Under the pieces are notes generated by a model. That model saw nothing but the letters and a program-made list of their open reading frames with translations. It did no database searches and had not been told where the DNA came from. Below, one piece after another: positions 42,502 through 49,655 of a stretch of 64,000 nt of DNA; position 1 is the stretch's first letter, and each line of letters starts with the position of its first letter. Source of the DNA: Haloferax sp. Q22 (GTDB lineage: Archaea > Halobacteriota > Halobacteria > Halobacteriales > Haloferacaceae). Location of the stretch: positions 1 to 64,000 of the forward strand of contig NZ_LOEP01000022.1 in NCBI RefSeq assembly GCF_001482285.1, given 5' to 3'. Both the position numbers and the translations under genes were made by a program.

Positions 42502-44261
42502 AGCTGGTCCTCCGAGAGTGCGAATTTGCCGTTCGCGCCGCCCGAGGAGACCATCGGGTAGACGTTCTCCGCCGGGTCGACGTGGAAGTCGATGACCGAG
42601 GGGCCGTCGTACGCGAGCGCTTCCTCGATGGCGTCGGGGACCTCCTCGTAGGAGTCGACGGTCCAACCGCGCGCGCCGAACGCCTCGGCGAGCTTGTCGA
42701 ACTGGGGACACCACTCGTAGCCGGCGGCCATGCGTCGGCCCTCGAAGAAGGCGTCCTGCCACTGGCGGACCATCCCGATGTACTCGTTGTTCAGGATGGC
42801 GACGGTGATGTCGAGGTTCTCGCGGACGGCGACCGACAGCTCCTGAATCGTCATCAGGAACGAGGCGTCGCCGTCGACGCAGACGACCGTCTCGTCGTCG
42901 TCGGCCGCGACCCGCGCGCCGATTGCGGCGGGCAGGCCGTAGCCCATCGTGCCGAGGCCGTGGGACGAAACCCACCGCCGCGGCTCGGTGAACGTCCAGT
43001 ACTGGGCGGCCCACATCTGGTGTTGGCCGACGCCGCTCGTGACGATGGTCTCGTCGGGCGTGGCCTCGTCGAGCGCCTCGACGACAAACTGCGGCTTCAG
43101 CGGCTCGTTGTCCGGGGCCGCGTAGTCCATCGGGTACTCGTCTTTCCACGTGAGGCACTGGTCGACCCACTCGCGGGCGTCAGGGCCCTCGTCGAGTTCG
43201 GCGTCGACGCGCTCGATGGCGCGGCCGGCGTCGCCGACGACCGGGTAGTCCGCGTGGACGTTCTTCGAGATTTCCGCCGGGTCGATGTCGATGTGGACGA
43301 CCTCGGCCTCGGGCGCGAACGTGTCGATACCGCCGGTCAGGCGGTCGTCGAACCGCGTACCGACCGCGATGAGGCAGTCGGTGTGCGTGATGGCCATGTT
43401 GGCGTAGCCGGTGCCGTGCATCCCCGCCCACGACAGGCAGAGTTCGTGGTCCTCCGGCATCGCGCCGATTCCGGGCATCGTGGTGACGACCGGAATCCGG
43501 TGCTCGGTCGCGAACTGCCGGGCGACCTCGGCTGCGTCGGCCTTGACGACGCCGCCACCGAACAGCAGGAGGGGCTTCTCCGCGCGCTCGATTGCGCGCG
43601 CTGCGGCCTCGACCTGCGAGTCGGCCGGGTCGGTGCGCGCGCGACACGTTTCGGGTGCCTGCGCCGGACCGGGTTCGCGGTCGGTCTCGTTGAGCGAGAC
43701 GTCCTTCGGGAGGTCGACGAGCGTCGGGCCGGGTCGGCCTTCCGCGGCGAGCGCGAACGCTTCGCCGACGGTGTCGCCGACGGTGTCGGGCGACGAGGCG
43801 AAGTAGTTGTGCTTCGTGATGGGCGCGGTGACGCCCGTGGTGTCGGTCTCCTGGAACGCGTCGGAGCCGACCATGTCGGACGGGACCTGCCCCGTGAGCG
43901 CGAGCACCGCGTCGGAGTCCATGTTCGCGTCGGCGATGCCAGTCACGAGGTTGGTCGCGCCCGGACCGGACGTGGCGAGACAGACGCCGGGGTCGCCGCG
44001 AACGACGCCGTACGCGTCGGCCGCGTGCGCCGCGCCCTGCTCGTGGGCCATCGTCACGTGACGGATGTCAGAGTGGTACAGCGCGTCGTAAATGGGCATT
44101 ATCGCCCCGCCCTGCACGCCGAACGCGGTCTCGACGCCGGCGTTTTCGAGGGCGCGGACGACTGACGTCGAACCCGAGGTGATCTCAGTCGGTGTCTCGG
44201 TCGAATCGTCTGCCCCGTCGGTCGCGTCGGGGTCGGTCGTGGCTGCGGTTCGTTCGCTCAT
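42498..44261 (-). CDS. ilvB: Acetolactate synthase catalytic (large) subunit
   Basis: A 587-residue thiamine-diphosphate enzyme and first gene of the ilvB-N-C-orf-leuC-D-B operon. [19 protein letters not shown] and [19 protein letters not shown] contain the catalytic Glu; [34 protein letters not shown] and the thiamine site [18 protein letters not shown] followed by [14 protein letters not shown] are all present. An acidic 35-residue N-terminal extension is haloarchaeal. Its ATG overlaps the stop of a 25-codon ORF, and a longer leader precedes. Confidence 0.96.
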   Translation of the reverse strand: MSERTAATTDPDATDGADDSTETPTEITSGSTSVVRALENAGVETAFGVQGGAIMPIYDALYHSDIRHVTMAHEQGAAHAADAYGVVRGDPGVCLATSGPGATNLVTGIADANMDSDAVLALTGQVPSDMVGSDAFQETDTTGVTAPITKHNYFASSPDTVGDTVGEAFALAAEGRPGPTLVDLPKDVSLNETDREPGPAQAPETCRARTDPADSQVEAAARAIERAEKPLLLFGGGVVKADAAEVARQFATEHRIPVVTTMPGIGAMPEDHELCLSWAGMHGTGYANMAITHTDCLIAVGTRFDDRLTGGIDTFAPEAEVVHIDIDPAEISKNVHADYPVVGDAGRAIERVDAELDEGPDAREWVDQCLTWKDEYPMDYAAPDNEPLKPQFVVEALDEATPDETIVTSGVGQHQMWAAQYWTFTEPRRWVSSHGLGTMGYGLPAAIGARVAADDDETVVCVDGDASFLMTIQELSVAVRENLDITVAILNNEYIGMVRQWQDAFFEGRRMAAGYEWCPQFDKLAEAFGARGWTVDSYEEVPDAIEEALAYDGPSVIDFHVDPAENVYPMVSSGGANGKFALSEDQL

Positions 44262-44335
44262 GTGTGGGCTCCGTGGTGTGTAGTCGGTCGTCGATGCGGA
44301 CTGTCTGGTGACTGCGTGTGGTGCTGGTGCGCCAT
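44258..44335 (-). CDS. 25-codon His-rich ORF coupled to ilvB
   Basis: ATG at 44335 opens MAHQHHTQSPDSPHRRPTTH plus HGAHT and ends in a TGA that overlaps the ilvB ATG as ATGA (44258-44261). Seven of 25 residues are histidine. The overlap is identical in form to the other gene junctions in this operon, suggesting that it is translated and delivers ribosomes to ilvB. It lacks branched-chain codons. Could be chance, since no homology can be tested here. Confidence 0.5.
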   Translation of the reverse strand: MAHQHHTQSPDSPHRRPTTHHGAHT

Positions 44336-44395
44336 TGTGGGGACTGCGGACGTGTCTGAAAACGGTGCGAATACGCGGGACGGAGAGATGGTGTG

Positions 44396-44415
44396 GTAGG
44401 GGGCTATGCCCCTAC
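44396..44415 (-). promoter_or_regulatory. Hairpin at the end of the ilvB leader peptide ORF
   Basis: GTAGGGG (44396-44402) and CCCCTAC (44409-44415) pair perfectly; in the minus-strand RNA the stem begins at the Val codon of Leu-Ile-Ile-Val and includes the stop codon (TAG at 44404-44406) in its loop. About 35 nt downstream is a U-run (CCGTTTTCAG, 44355-44364). A stalled or passing ribosome would decide whether the stem forms. Confidence 0.6.
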
Positions 44416-44505
44416 AATAATGAGCGACCGAATCGCACCGACGGCGGCGGCGCTGGCCCCGGCTTCCGGGGTCGCGCGAACCGCGTGTTCGTCGTGCGAG
44501 GTCAT
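44404..44505 (-). CDS. 33-residue leader peptide of the ilvB operon, ending Leu-Ile-Ile-Val-Gly-Ala
   Basis: ATG at 44505 opens a frame reading MTSHDEHAVRATPEAGASAA then AVGAIRSLIIVGA and TAG. It is 169 nt upstream of ilvB. A TATA element (ATTATTAC) at 44531-44538 places the transcription start just before this ATG, so the ORF is leaderless and should be translated. The terminal CTC-ATT-ATT-GTA codons for leucine, isoleucine and valine sit directly before a hairpin. The arrangement resembles bacterial ilv leader peptides (compare the IvbL style SAAVVVVRVVVVVG). Not a member of a known archaeal family as far as I can tell. Confidence 0.6.
   Translation of the reverse strand: MTSHDEHAVRATPEAGASAAAVGAIRSLIIVGA
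44457..44471 (-). promoter_or_regulatory. Hairpin inside the ilvB leader ORF
   Basis: CCCCGG (44457-44462) and CCGGGG (44466-44471) form a perfect 6-bp stem with a CTT loop within the leader ORF (codons for Thr-Pro-Glu-Ala-Gly). With the second stem at 44396-44415 it gives the leader two alternative structures or a pause site. Confidence 0.5.
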
Positions 44506-44530
44506 CGTATGCCACACGTCCGTCCCGGCC

Positions 44531-44539
44531 GTAATAATG
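44531..44539 (-). promoter_or_regulatory. Promoter of the ilvB operon leader
   Basis: GCATTATTACGG on the minus strand, centred 30 nt before the leader ORF ATG (44505). A transcript from here would have a leader of about 245 nt to ilvB, exceptional in a window of leaderless genes. A weaker AT-rich element (TCATTATTG, about 44415-44423) could drive a shorter transcript. The remaining gap to the leuA end (44540-44625) shows no gene. Confidence 0.55.
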
Positions 44540-44625
44540 CTTTCGCGGCGGGCAACGATTGCACGCCGCGCGGGAGGTCGGACGCGAGCAGGGCGGTCGC
44601 CCCGTAGGGCCACAGCCCGGCGCCA

Positions 44626-45862
44626 TCAGGCGCGGACCTCCTCCTCCGTGTCGTCCTCGTGGGTGATACCCACGTCGCGGGCGAACACCTCGAGCGTCGA
44701 GTCGTCGACGCGTTCTTTCTCCGCGCCGTGGTCTTTGACGCGGCGGGTTACCTCCCGGACCTCGGCGTCCGAGGGCTCGAACCCGATATCTGCGAGGCGC
44801 TTGCGTACCGAGTGCGTCCCCGTGTGCTTGCCGAGTACGAACTCGCGGGTCGCGCCGACCATCTCCGGGGTCATGACGCCCGGTTCGAAGGTGTCAGCGT
44901 TCTCGATGACGCCGGCGGCGTGGATGCCGCTCTCGTGAGAGAAGGCGTTGCGGCCGACGACCGGCTTATTCGCCGGGACCGGGATGTCGGACGCCGCCTC
45001 GACGACGCGAGCCAGCTCGGTTATCTTCGTCGTGTCGATGCCGGTGTCGACGCCGTAGAGGGATTCGGCGGCCATGACGACCTCCTCGTAGGCGGCGTTC
45101 CCGGCGCGTTCGCCGATGCCGTTGACCGACACCTGCGCCTGTGCCGCGCCGGCCTCGAAGCCGGCCATCGCGTTCGCCGACGCCAGTCCGAAGTCGTCGT
45201 GCGCGTGCACGTCGATTCTCGCGTCGGTGTGCTCTCTGACCGTCGCCACCATGCGGGCGAAGCGAGTCGGCGTCGCCACGCCGCAGGTGTCGGGCAGGTT
45301 GATCCAATCGACGCCTGCCTCGGAGACGGCCTCGACGACTTCGATGAGGAAGTCCTCGTCCGTTCGGGTGGCGTCCATCGGTGAGAACATTACTTCAACG
45401 CCCGCGTCGCGGACGTGTTCGACACTGCGGACGGCCCGCTCGACGGCTTCTTCGCGGGAAGCGTGCATCGAGTCGGCCAACTGGACGTCGCTGGTGCTCA
45501 CGAACGTGTGCACCATGTCCACGCCGGAATCCAGCGCGGCTTCGATATCCTTGTCGACGACGCGGGCCAACCCGCACGTCGTCGCGTCCGTCGAAGCAGC
45601 GATATCTGCGACTGCTTCGAACTCCGCTTCCGAGTTCACCGGGAACCCGGCCTCGATGACGTGGGTACCCATGTCGTCGAGGGTTTCGGCGATGTCGCGC
45701 TTTTCCTCGTAACTGAACGAGGTTCGCGGTGACTGTTCGCCGTCGCGGAGTGTCGTGTCGAAGATTCGTACGTCTTCGATTTCAGATTGTTGGGCTAATG
45801 TGCCCTGGAAGAACTCGACCCGCCGGGGAACCCGACGAATCCTCCGTGTCGTTGTGAGACAT
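44626..45862 (-). CDS. leuA: 2-isopropylmalate synthase, with apparent frameshift near the 5' end
   Basis: From the ATG at 45672 an open frame of 348 residues (MGTHVIEAGFPVNSEAEFEA ... ) covers most of the DRE-TIM barrel and LeuA C-terminal part, including HAHDDFGLASANAMAG and HESGIHAAGVIENA. The essential N-terminal motif RIFDTTLRDGEQSPRTSFSY is encoded in the same frame upstream (45673-45790) but has no start codon. A leaderless ATG at 45862 (MSHNDTEDSSGSPAG), well placed behind a TATA box, opens the adjacent frame, which stops at 45781-45783. One surplus base near 45815-45825 would reconcile them. Either a sequencing error, a real inactivating frameshift or recoding; catalysis needs the upstream motif. 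Confidence 0.8.
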
Positions 45863-46227
45863 CGTGTCAGTCACGTGCCCGAACTCATATTTAAATGTTT
45901 CTCCCCGACAGTATCACGAACGTTCAGCGAGTGTTGCGTGACAACCACTCTCGGGGCTAATCGCTGTACCTAAACGTCCTTATACGATATCATGACATAT
46001 GTTGACTTGATATGTTCGCTCGGCGTTCGATAGCTCAGGAACGATAATATAACTAAATAGAATTTAGAAACAAAATTTAGCACCCGGTGCGCGCACTTGC
46101 GACTGGACAAACGTGGAGCAAACTGCGACTGTCGTGTGAAACGTGATACCAATGAGCGTGTTTTTGCCGTCGAGGCCGTTCCCGACTCGACCGAACCCTT
46201 TTCTCGTCGCTCGACAACCGGGCGGGT
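45863..46227. other. 365-bp intergenic region with leuA promoter and an AT-rich island
   Basis: Divergent promoters for leuA and the DUF5779 gene. ATATTTAAAT at 45887-45896 is the leuA TATA box, centred 30 nt from the ATG at 45862. From 45975 to 46080 the DNA is unusually AT-rich for this genome, with CATATG and GATATC palindromes, CTAAAT-AGA-ATTTAG (46053-46067) and another AATTTAG at 46074-46080. The remainder to 46227 has no gene that I can support. Confidence 0.6.
46053..46067. repeat. 6-bp inverted repeat in AT-rich island
   Basis: CTAAAT (46053-46058) and ATTTAG (46062-46067) around AGA, followed by a third ATTTAG copy at 46075-46080. Candidate binding site for a regulator, or part of a terminator. 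Confidence 0.4.
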
Positions 46228-46515
46228 ATGGGCGATTTCAATCTCAACTTGCAGACGGCCGAAGAACACCTCGACGAGGACGACGCCGAGGGTGACGTGG
46301 TCCTCGGCGTCCTCGACGGGTCGACCCCGCCCGAGGAGTGGGTCCAGTCCATCGCCCGCGGAAACGTCCTCTTTCTCGCTATCGAGGGCGACCTCAACAA
46401 GCTCGCGTCGGGATTCGCACGCGACATCAAGGATATGGGCGGCCAGCTGATGCACTTCCGGAAGTTCCTCGTCGTCTCTCCCCCGGGCGTGGACATCAAC
46501 ACGGACGACCTCTGA
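46228..46515 (+). CDS. DUF5779-family haloarchaeal protein
   Basis: A 95-residue acidic protein, MGDFNLNLQTAEEHLDEDD followed by VVLGVLDGSTPPEEWVQSIA, LFLAIEGDLNKLASGFARDIKDMGGQLM and FLVVSPPGVDINTDDL. Alternating strands and helices suggest a small alpha/beta fold, and I assign it to the haloarchaeal DUF5779 family, of unknown role. First gene of a possible three-gene plus-strand run, although 107 nt separate it from the next. Confidence 0.8.
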   Translation: MGDFNLNLQTAEEHLDEDDAEGDVVLGVLDGSTPPEEWVQSIARGNVLFLAIEGDLNKLASGFARDIKDMGGQLMHFRKFLVVSPPGVDINTDDL

Positions 46516-46622
46516 CCGGGCGGCTCGTCTGTTGCTCCGGCGAGCGCCGACGCGGGAGGCGAGAACCGGGCGCATCGGCCGCGGGGAGAGTCCTTATGCG
46601 CCGCGCGCCCCACGATACTGGC

Positions 46623-47309
46623 ATGCCGATGAAAGGTCGCGGCACGTCCGACCTCCGCGAAATCGACCGATGGGATCACGGCGTCGGCTGGCTCGCATAC
46701 CCCGACGAGACGATGCAGCGGGCCAGTCACGCCGTCGAAGTCGACGGCGACGTGTGGCTGTTCGACCCCGTCGATTCCCCCGGCGTCGACGACCTGTTCG
46801 CCGAGTTCGGCGACGTGGCCGGCGTCGTGGTCGGACTCGACCGACACAAACGCGACTCGGCGGCCATCGCCAACCGCCACGAAGTGCCGGTCTACGTCGC
46901 CTCGTGGATGACCGGCGTCGCCGACGAACTCGACGCGACCGTCGAACGCTTCGGGGCCGACCTCGCCGACTCCGGCTTCGAGGCGTTCCGTCTCGTCGAC
47001 CGCTCCGTCCCGCCGTGGCAGGAGGTTGGCTTCTATCACGACGGGTACGACCTGCTCGTCATCCCCGAATCGGTCGGCACGGTCGGCTACTTCTGCGCCC
47101 GCGGCGAGCACCTCGGCGTCCATCCGATGCTCCGGCCGTTCCCGCCGCGGCGCGTGCTCTCTCGGTACGACCCCGAGCGGCTGCTCGTCGGCCACGGCGC
47201 GGGCGTACCCGTGAACGCGGGCGACGAGCTCCGGACCGCACTCGGCAACGCCCGACGAAACCTCCCGAGCGCCTACTTCCAGGCGTTCACCTCGATGCTC
47301 TCGAACTGA
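46623..47309 (+). CDS. MBL-fold-like protein lacking the metal motif
   Basis: A 228-residue protein. The opening ASHAVEVDGDVWLFDPVDSP, then GVVVGLDRHKRDSAAIANRH, VPVYVASWMTG, LLVIPESVGTVGYFCARGE and RLLVGHGAGV follow the strand order of metallo-beta-lactamases. The HxHxDH metal motif is replaced by DRHKRDS, so zinc hydrolysis is unlikely. Probably a non-catalytic MBL relative. Its TGA shares a base with the ATG of the following JAMM-like gene (TGATG), implying a shared function. Confidence 0.7.
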   Translation: MPMKGRGTSDLREIDRWDHGVGWLAYPDETMQRASHAVEVDGDVWLFDPVDSPGVDDLFAEFGDVAGVVVGLDRHKRDSAAIANRHEVPVYVASWMTGVADELDATVERFGADLADSGFEAFRLVDRSVPPWQEVGFYHDGYDLLVIPESVGTVGYFCARGEHLGVHPMLRPFPPRRVLSRYDPERLLVGHGAGVPVNAGDELRTALGNARRNLPSAYFQAFTSMLSN

Positions 47310-47824
47310 TGTCCGACGACACAACGGCCGTGGGCGACGAAACCACGCCCGGCACCGAGGCTGAGCCTGACCGCGCGACCGACGGGGCGGCCGACGAGTC
47401 TGAGCGACAGCGAGTCCACGTCACGCGAGGGCTCGTCGACGTGCTGCTCGATATGGCCGAGGAGGCCGAGCCGACGTCGATGAACCTCGTCCTCGCGCCG
47501 ACGCCCGCGGGCGAGTTCGACGAGGAGCTCGGTCTCGACCCGGAGACGCCGGTGCTCACCCACTTCTACATGGCCGAGGCCGGTCAGTCCGTGAGCGCCG
47601 TCTTCGGGATGGACCTCGGGACGCCCGCCGGACGCGGCCGCGCCCGCTTTCTCACCCACCCGCAGGGACCGTTCGAACTCACGGAGCGCGACGACCTCGC
47701 GGCCGTGGTGCTCCTCGCCGTTCCCCCGTGGGAACGACGGACGCTGGCCGCCTTCGACCGCGCCGGGCGGAAGTTGAAACTCGTCGTGCTCGACGCCGAA
47801 CCGCCGCAGGAAGAACTCGACTGA
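47309..47824 (+). CDS. JAMM/MPN-like protein with a degenerate metal site
   Basis: A 171-residue protein with a 35-residue acidic N-terminal tail. The segment RARFLTHPQGPFELTERDD has the exact spacing of the JAMM deubiquitinase-type motif HxHP-x6-S-xx-D: His117-Pro118, Thr125 and Asp128 occupy three positions, but the first His is Leu115 and the Ser is Thr. A Glu in LLDMAEEAEPTSMNL could be the remote ligand. It is therefore a candidate pseudo-JAMM or a variant metalloprotease of the archaeal SAMP system. The resemblance rests on one motif read by eye. Confidence 0.55.
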   Translation: MSDDTTAVGDETTPGTEAEPDRATDGAADESERQRVHVTRGLVDVLLDMAEEAEPTSMNLVLAPTPAGEFDEELGLDPETPVLTHFYMAEAGQSVSAVFGMDLGTPAGRGRARFLTHPQGPFELTERDDLAAVVLLAVPPWERRTLAAFDRAGRKLKLVVLDAEPPQEELD

Positions 47825-47887
47825 GCCGACCCCGTTCGGCCGGCCGGCGCTGCCGGCCCGCACGCGGCGGCCGCTCGTCTCGGCCGA

Positions 47888-48100
47888 CTACCGCAGATAG
47901 CCGAGGTCGGTCAGCTGTTCCGCTATCTCCTGGAACTCCGACTCAGAGAGGTCGCCGCCGGAGCGCTCGTGTTGGATGACGATGCTGCGCAGGAGGAACC
48001 GGACGAGGTCGCTCGTACTGGAGAACGTGGTTCCTTCGAGCGTGTCGTCGACGCGAGCGGCCAACTCCTTCGGTATCGAGACCGTCGTGTACTCGGTCAT
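47888..48100 (-). CDS. Ribbon-helix-helix (CopG-type) DNA-binding protein
   Basis: A 70-residue protein with MTEYTTVSIPKELAARVDDT as the DNA-binding strand and first helix, then FSSTSDLVRFLLRSIVIQHE as the second helix. The last 22 residues (LSESEFQEIAEQLTDLGYLR) are an extra helix. Typical archaeal CopG regulator. A perfect palindrome lies 21 bp before its ATG, where autoregulation would act. No toxin gene adjoins. Confidence 0.85.
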   Translation of the reverse strand: MTEYTTVSIPKELAARVDDTLEGTTFSSTSDLVRFLLRSIVIQHERSGGDLSESEFQEIAEQLTDLGYLR

Positions 48101-48120
48101 GGCTCGAACGTGGCTCCGGG

Positions 48121-48134
48121 TGGGGTTAACCCCA
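48121..48134. promoter_or_regulatory. Perfect 14-bp palindrome upstream of the RHH gene
   Basis: TGGGGTTAACCCCA, fully self-complementary, centred 27.5 bp upstream of the RHH start codon (48100), which is the TATA-box position for a leaderless gene. The GTTAAC core can double as a TATA element. A likely operator for the encoded regulator. Confidence 0.6.
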
Positions 48135-48238
48135 ACGGTGGGTCGCGAACCAAACGTTTGTCGCGGTTTTTCGGCGCTTACCGGGAGTATCACCGAAGGT
48201 CGGGGGTTTTTCCATGCGGGACATCCTATACACGTTCG

Positions 48239-48565
48239 ATGGCCGCGAGACCGCCCCAAAACGACACATCAGAGCCGGACTCAATCGAATTCGGTATCGC
48301 CGCGCTCGCCGCCGATGTCGACGCCGCAGACATCGACTACCCGGCAGACGCGAGAGAGATTGCGCGGGCGCTTGACGACGTCGCCGTGCCGATAGACGCC
48401 GCGGGCAACACGGTCGCGATAAGCGACGCCCTCGCCGCTGCGCCGAAAGACCGGTTCGACTCCCGCCGCGACCTCTTGGAGACGCTCCACCCCGTGTTCG
48501 AGGAGTTCCGCGCCAAGGCGTCGAAAAGTCTGATGGGTCGGCTCCGTTCGCTCGTCCCGTTCTGA
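48239..48565 (+). CDS. Small haloarchaeal protein (DUF5789-like)
   Basis: A 108-residue acidic protein: SIEFGIAALAADVDAADIDYPADAREI then ALDDVAVPIDAAGNTVAISDALAA and a basic helical end ASKSLMGRLRSLVPF. The FGxAAL...YPAxAxEI...IPxDxxGxT order resembles the haloarchaeal DUF5789 family, though with a longer C-terminus. Function unknown. ATG at 48239 is preceded by CCTATACACG (48226-48235), which is too close to be a TATA box, so a short 5' leader is likely. Confidence 0.62.
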   Translation: MAARPPQNDTSEPDSIEFGIAALAADVDAADIDYPADAREIARALDDVAVPIDAAGNTVAISDALAAAPKDRFDSRRDLLETLHPVFEEFRAKASKSLMGRLRSLVPF

Positions 48566-48635
48566 AGGCGGTCTCGGTCGATTCACCCGGTTCCGACGGC
48601 CCGACGCGAGCCGACGCCGACACTGACGCTCACGC

Positions 48636-49544
48636 TCACTCCAGTTCTTCGATTTGTTTCATCTGCTCGCGGTGTAACGAGAGGATGAGGTCCGAGAGCA
48701 CGCCGAACATCAGCAGTTGCACACCGAAGAGGATGCCCGCCGCGGAGACGACGGCGATGACCTCGTGGGAGATAGAGCGGATGAACCACTCGTAGGCGAC
48801 GTAGCCGGCGAGGCCGACCCCGGTCGCGGTCGACGTGAGCCCGACGCTGCCGAAGTAGAAAAGCGGGTTGTTGGTCTTGGCGCGGCGGTACAGTTCGAGG
48901 AAGATGATACCGCCGTCACGGACCGGGTTGAGGTTCGTGTCCGAGCCGTTCGGCCGCGGGTAGTAGGTCGTGGGGACGACCGTCGTCTCGATGCCGCGTT
49001 TCGCGCACTCGACGGCCATCTCCGTCTCGATGCCGAAGCCGTCGGAGGTGAGCGTCATGTCGAGGAACGACTCGCGGGTGAACGCGCGGTAGCCGCTGAG
49101 GATGTCGCGGAAGTCCTGGCCGTGGATGAACGCGAACGCCCGGTTGATGATGCGGTTTCCGACCTTGTTCAGCCGCGTCATCGCGCCCGGCCGCATGTCG
49201 GCGAAGCGGTCGCCGATGACGTGGTCGTACCCCTCGGTGAGCGGTTCGAGCATCTTCGTCGCGTCGCCCGCCTCGTAGGTGCCGTCGCCGTCGAGCATCA
49301 AGACGTACGTCGCCTCGATGTGCTCTTCGACCGCCTCCCTGACCGCCTGTCCCTTCCCGCTCCCGCGCTGTACGACGACGTGCGCGCCGGCATCCTCGGC
49401 GAGCTCCCGCGTCCCGTCCGTGGAGTCACCGTCGATGACGAGGACGTTGTGGAACCCCTCGTCTCGGTAGCTGGCGACGACCTCGGCGATAGTCTCCGCC
49501 TCGTTGTAGGTCGGGACGAGGACGCAAACGTCCGCGTAGTCCAT
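48636..49544 (-). CDS. aglJ: AglJ-type dolichol-phosphate glycosyltransferase, N-glycan linking sugar
   Basis: A 302-residue GT2 enzyme. VCVLVPTYNEAETIAEVVAS, VLVIDGDSTDGTRELAED and YVLMLDGDGTYEAGDATKM hold the nucleotide-sugar DxD-type motifs. DRFADMRPGAMTRLNKVGNR and GFGIETEMAVECAKRG are dolichol-phosphate-hexose-synthase landmarks. Two C-terminal membrane helices (about 225-285) anchor it. In H. volcanii AglJ attaches the first (linking) hexose to dolichol phosphate, and the gene sits at the same place relative to aglB. TATA CTTTTATACT at 49565-49574 supports the ATG at 49544 over one 24 codons upstream. Confidence 0.92.
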   Translation of the reverse strand: MDYADVCVLVPTYNEAETIAEVVASYRDEGFHNVLVIDGDSTDGTRELAEDAGAHVVVQRGSGKGQAVREAVEEHIEATYVLMLDGDGTYEAGDATKMLEPLTEGYDHVIGDRFADMRPGAMTRLNKVGNRIINRAFAFIHGQDFRDILSGYRAFTRESFLDMTLTSDGFGIETEMAVECAKRGIETTVVPTTYYPRPNGSDTNLNPVRDGGIIFLELYRRAKTNNPLFYFGSVGLTSTATGVGLAGYVAYEWFIRSISHEVIAVVSAAGILFGVQLLMFGVLSDLILSLHREQMKQIEELE

Positions 49545-49564
49545 CAGCGGGACATCCAGCGGGC

Positions 49565-49574
49565 AGTATAAAAG
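49565..49574 (-). promoter_or_regulatory. TATA box of aglJ
   Basis: CTTTTATACT on the minus strand, centred 26 nt before the aglJ ATG at 49544; a leaderless mRNA is predicted. The opposite-strand element CTTTTATT at 49626-49633 drives the divergent glycosyltransferase. Confidence 0.7.
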
Positions 49575-49625
49575 GACTTCTGGATACGCCCCCGCGAATC
49601 CGCGGGGCGAGAGCAACCTACAGCA

Positions 49626-49633
49626 CTTTTATT
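49626..49633 (+). promoter_or_regulatory. TATA box of the GT2 gene
   Basis: CTTTTATT, centred 27 nt before the ATG at 49656. This decides the start at 49656 (MRARLRR) against the in-frame ATG at 49638, which would lie too close to the TATA box. Confidence 0.6.
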
Positions 49634-49655
49634 CTCGGTGGGAAAACCCCACACC

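Noticed and set aside
45970-46575. Minus-strand frames over the AT-rich island and the DUF5779 gene
   Set aside because: The long stretch is antisense to DUF5779 and the rest lacks codon bias.
46623-47309. Active metallo-beta-lactamase hydrolase
   Set aside because: The strand pattern fits, but the HxHxDH metal motif is replaced by DRHKRDS, so an active zinc enzyme is not supported.
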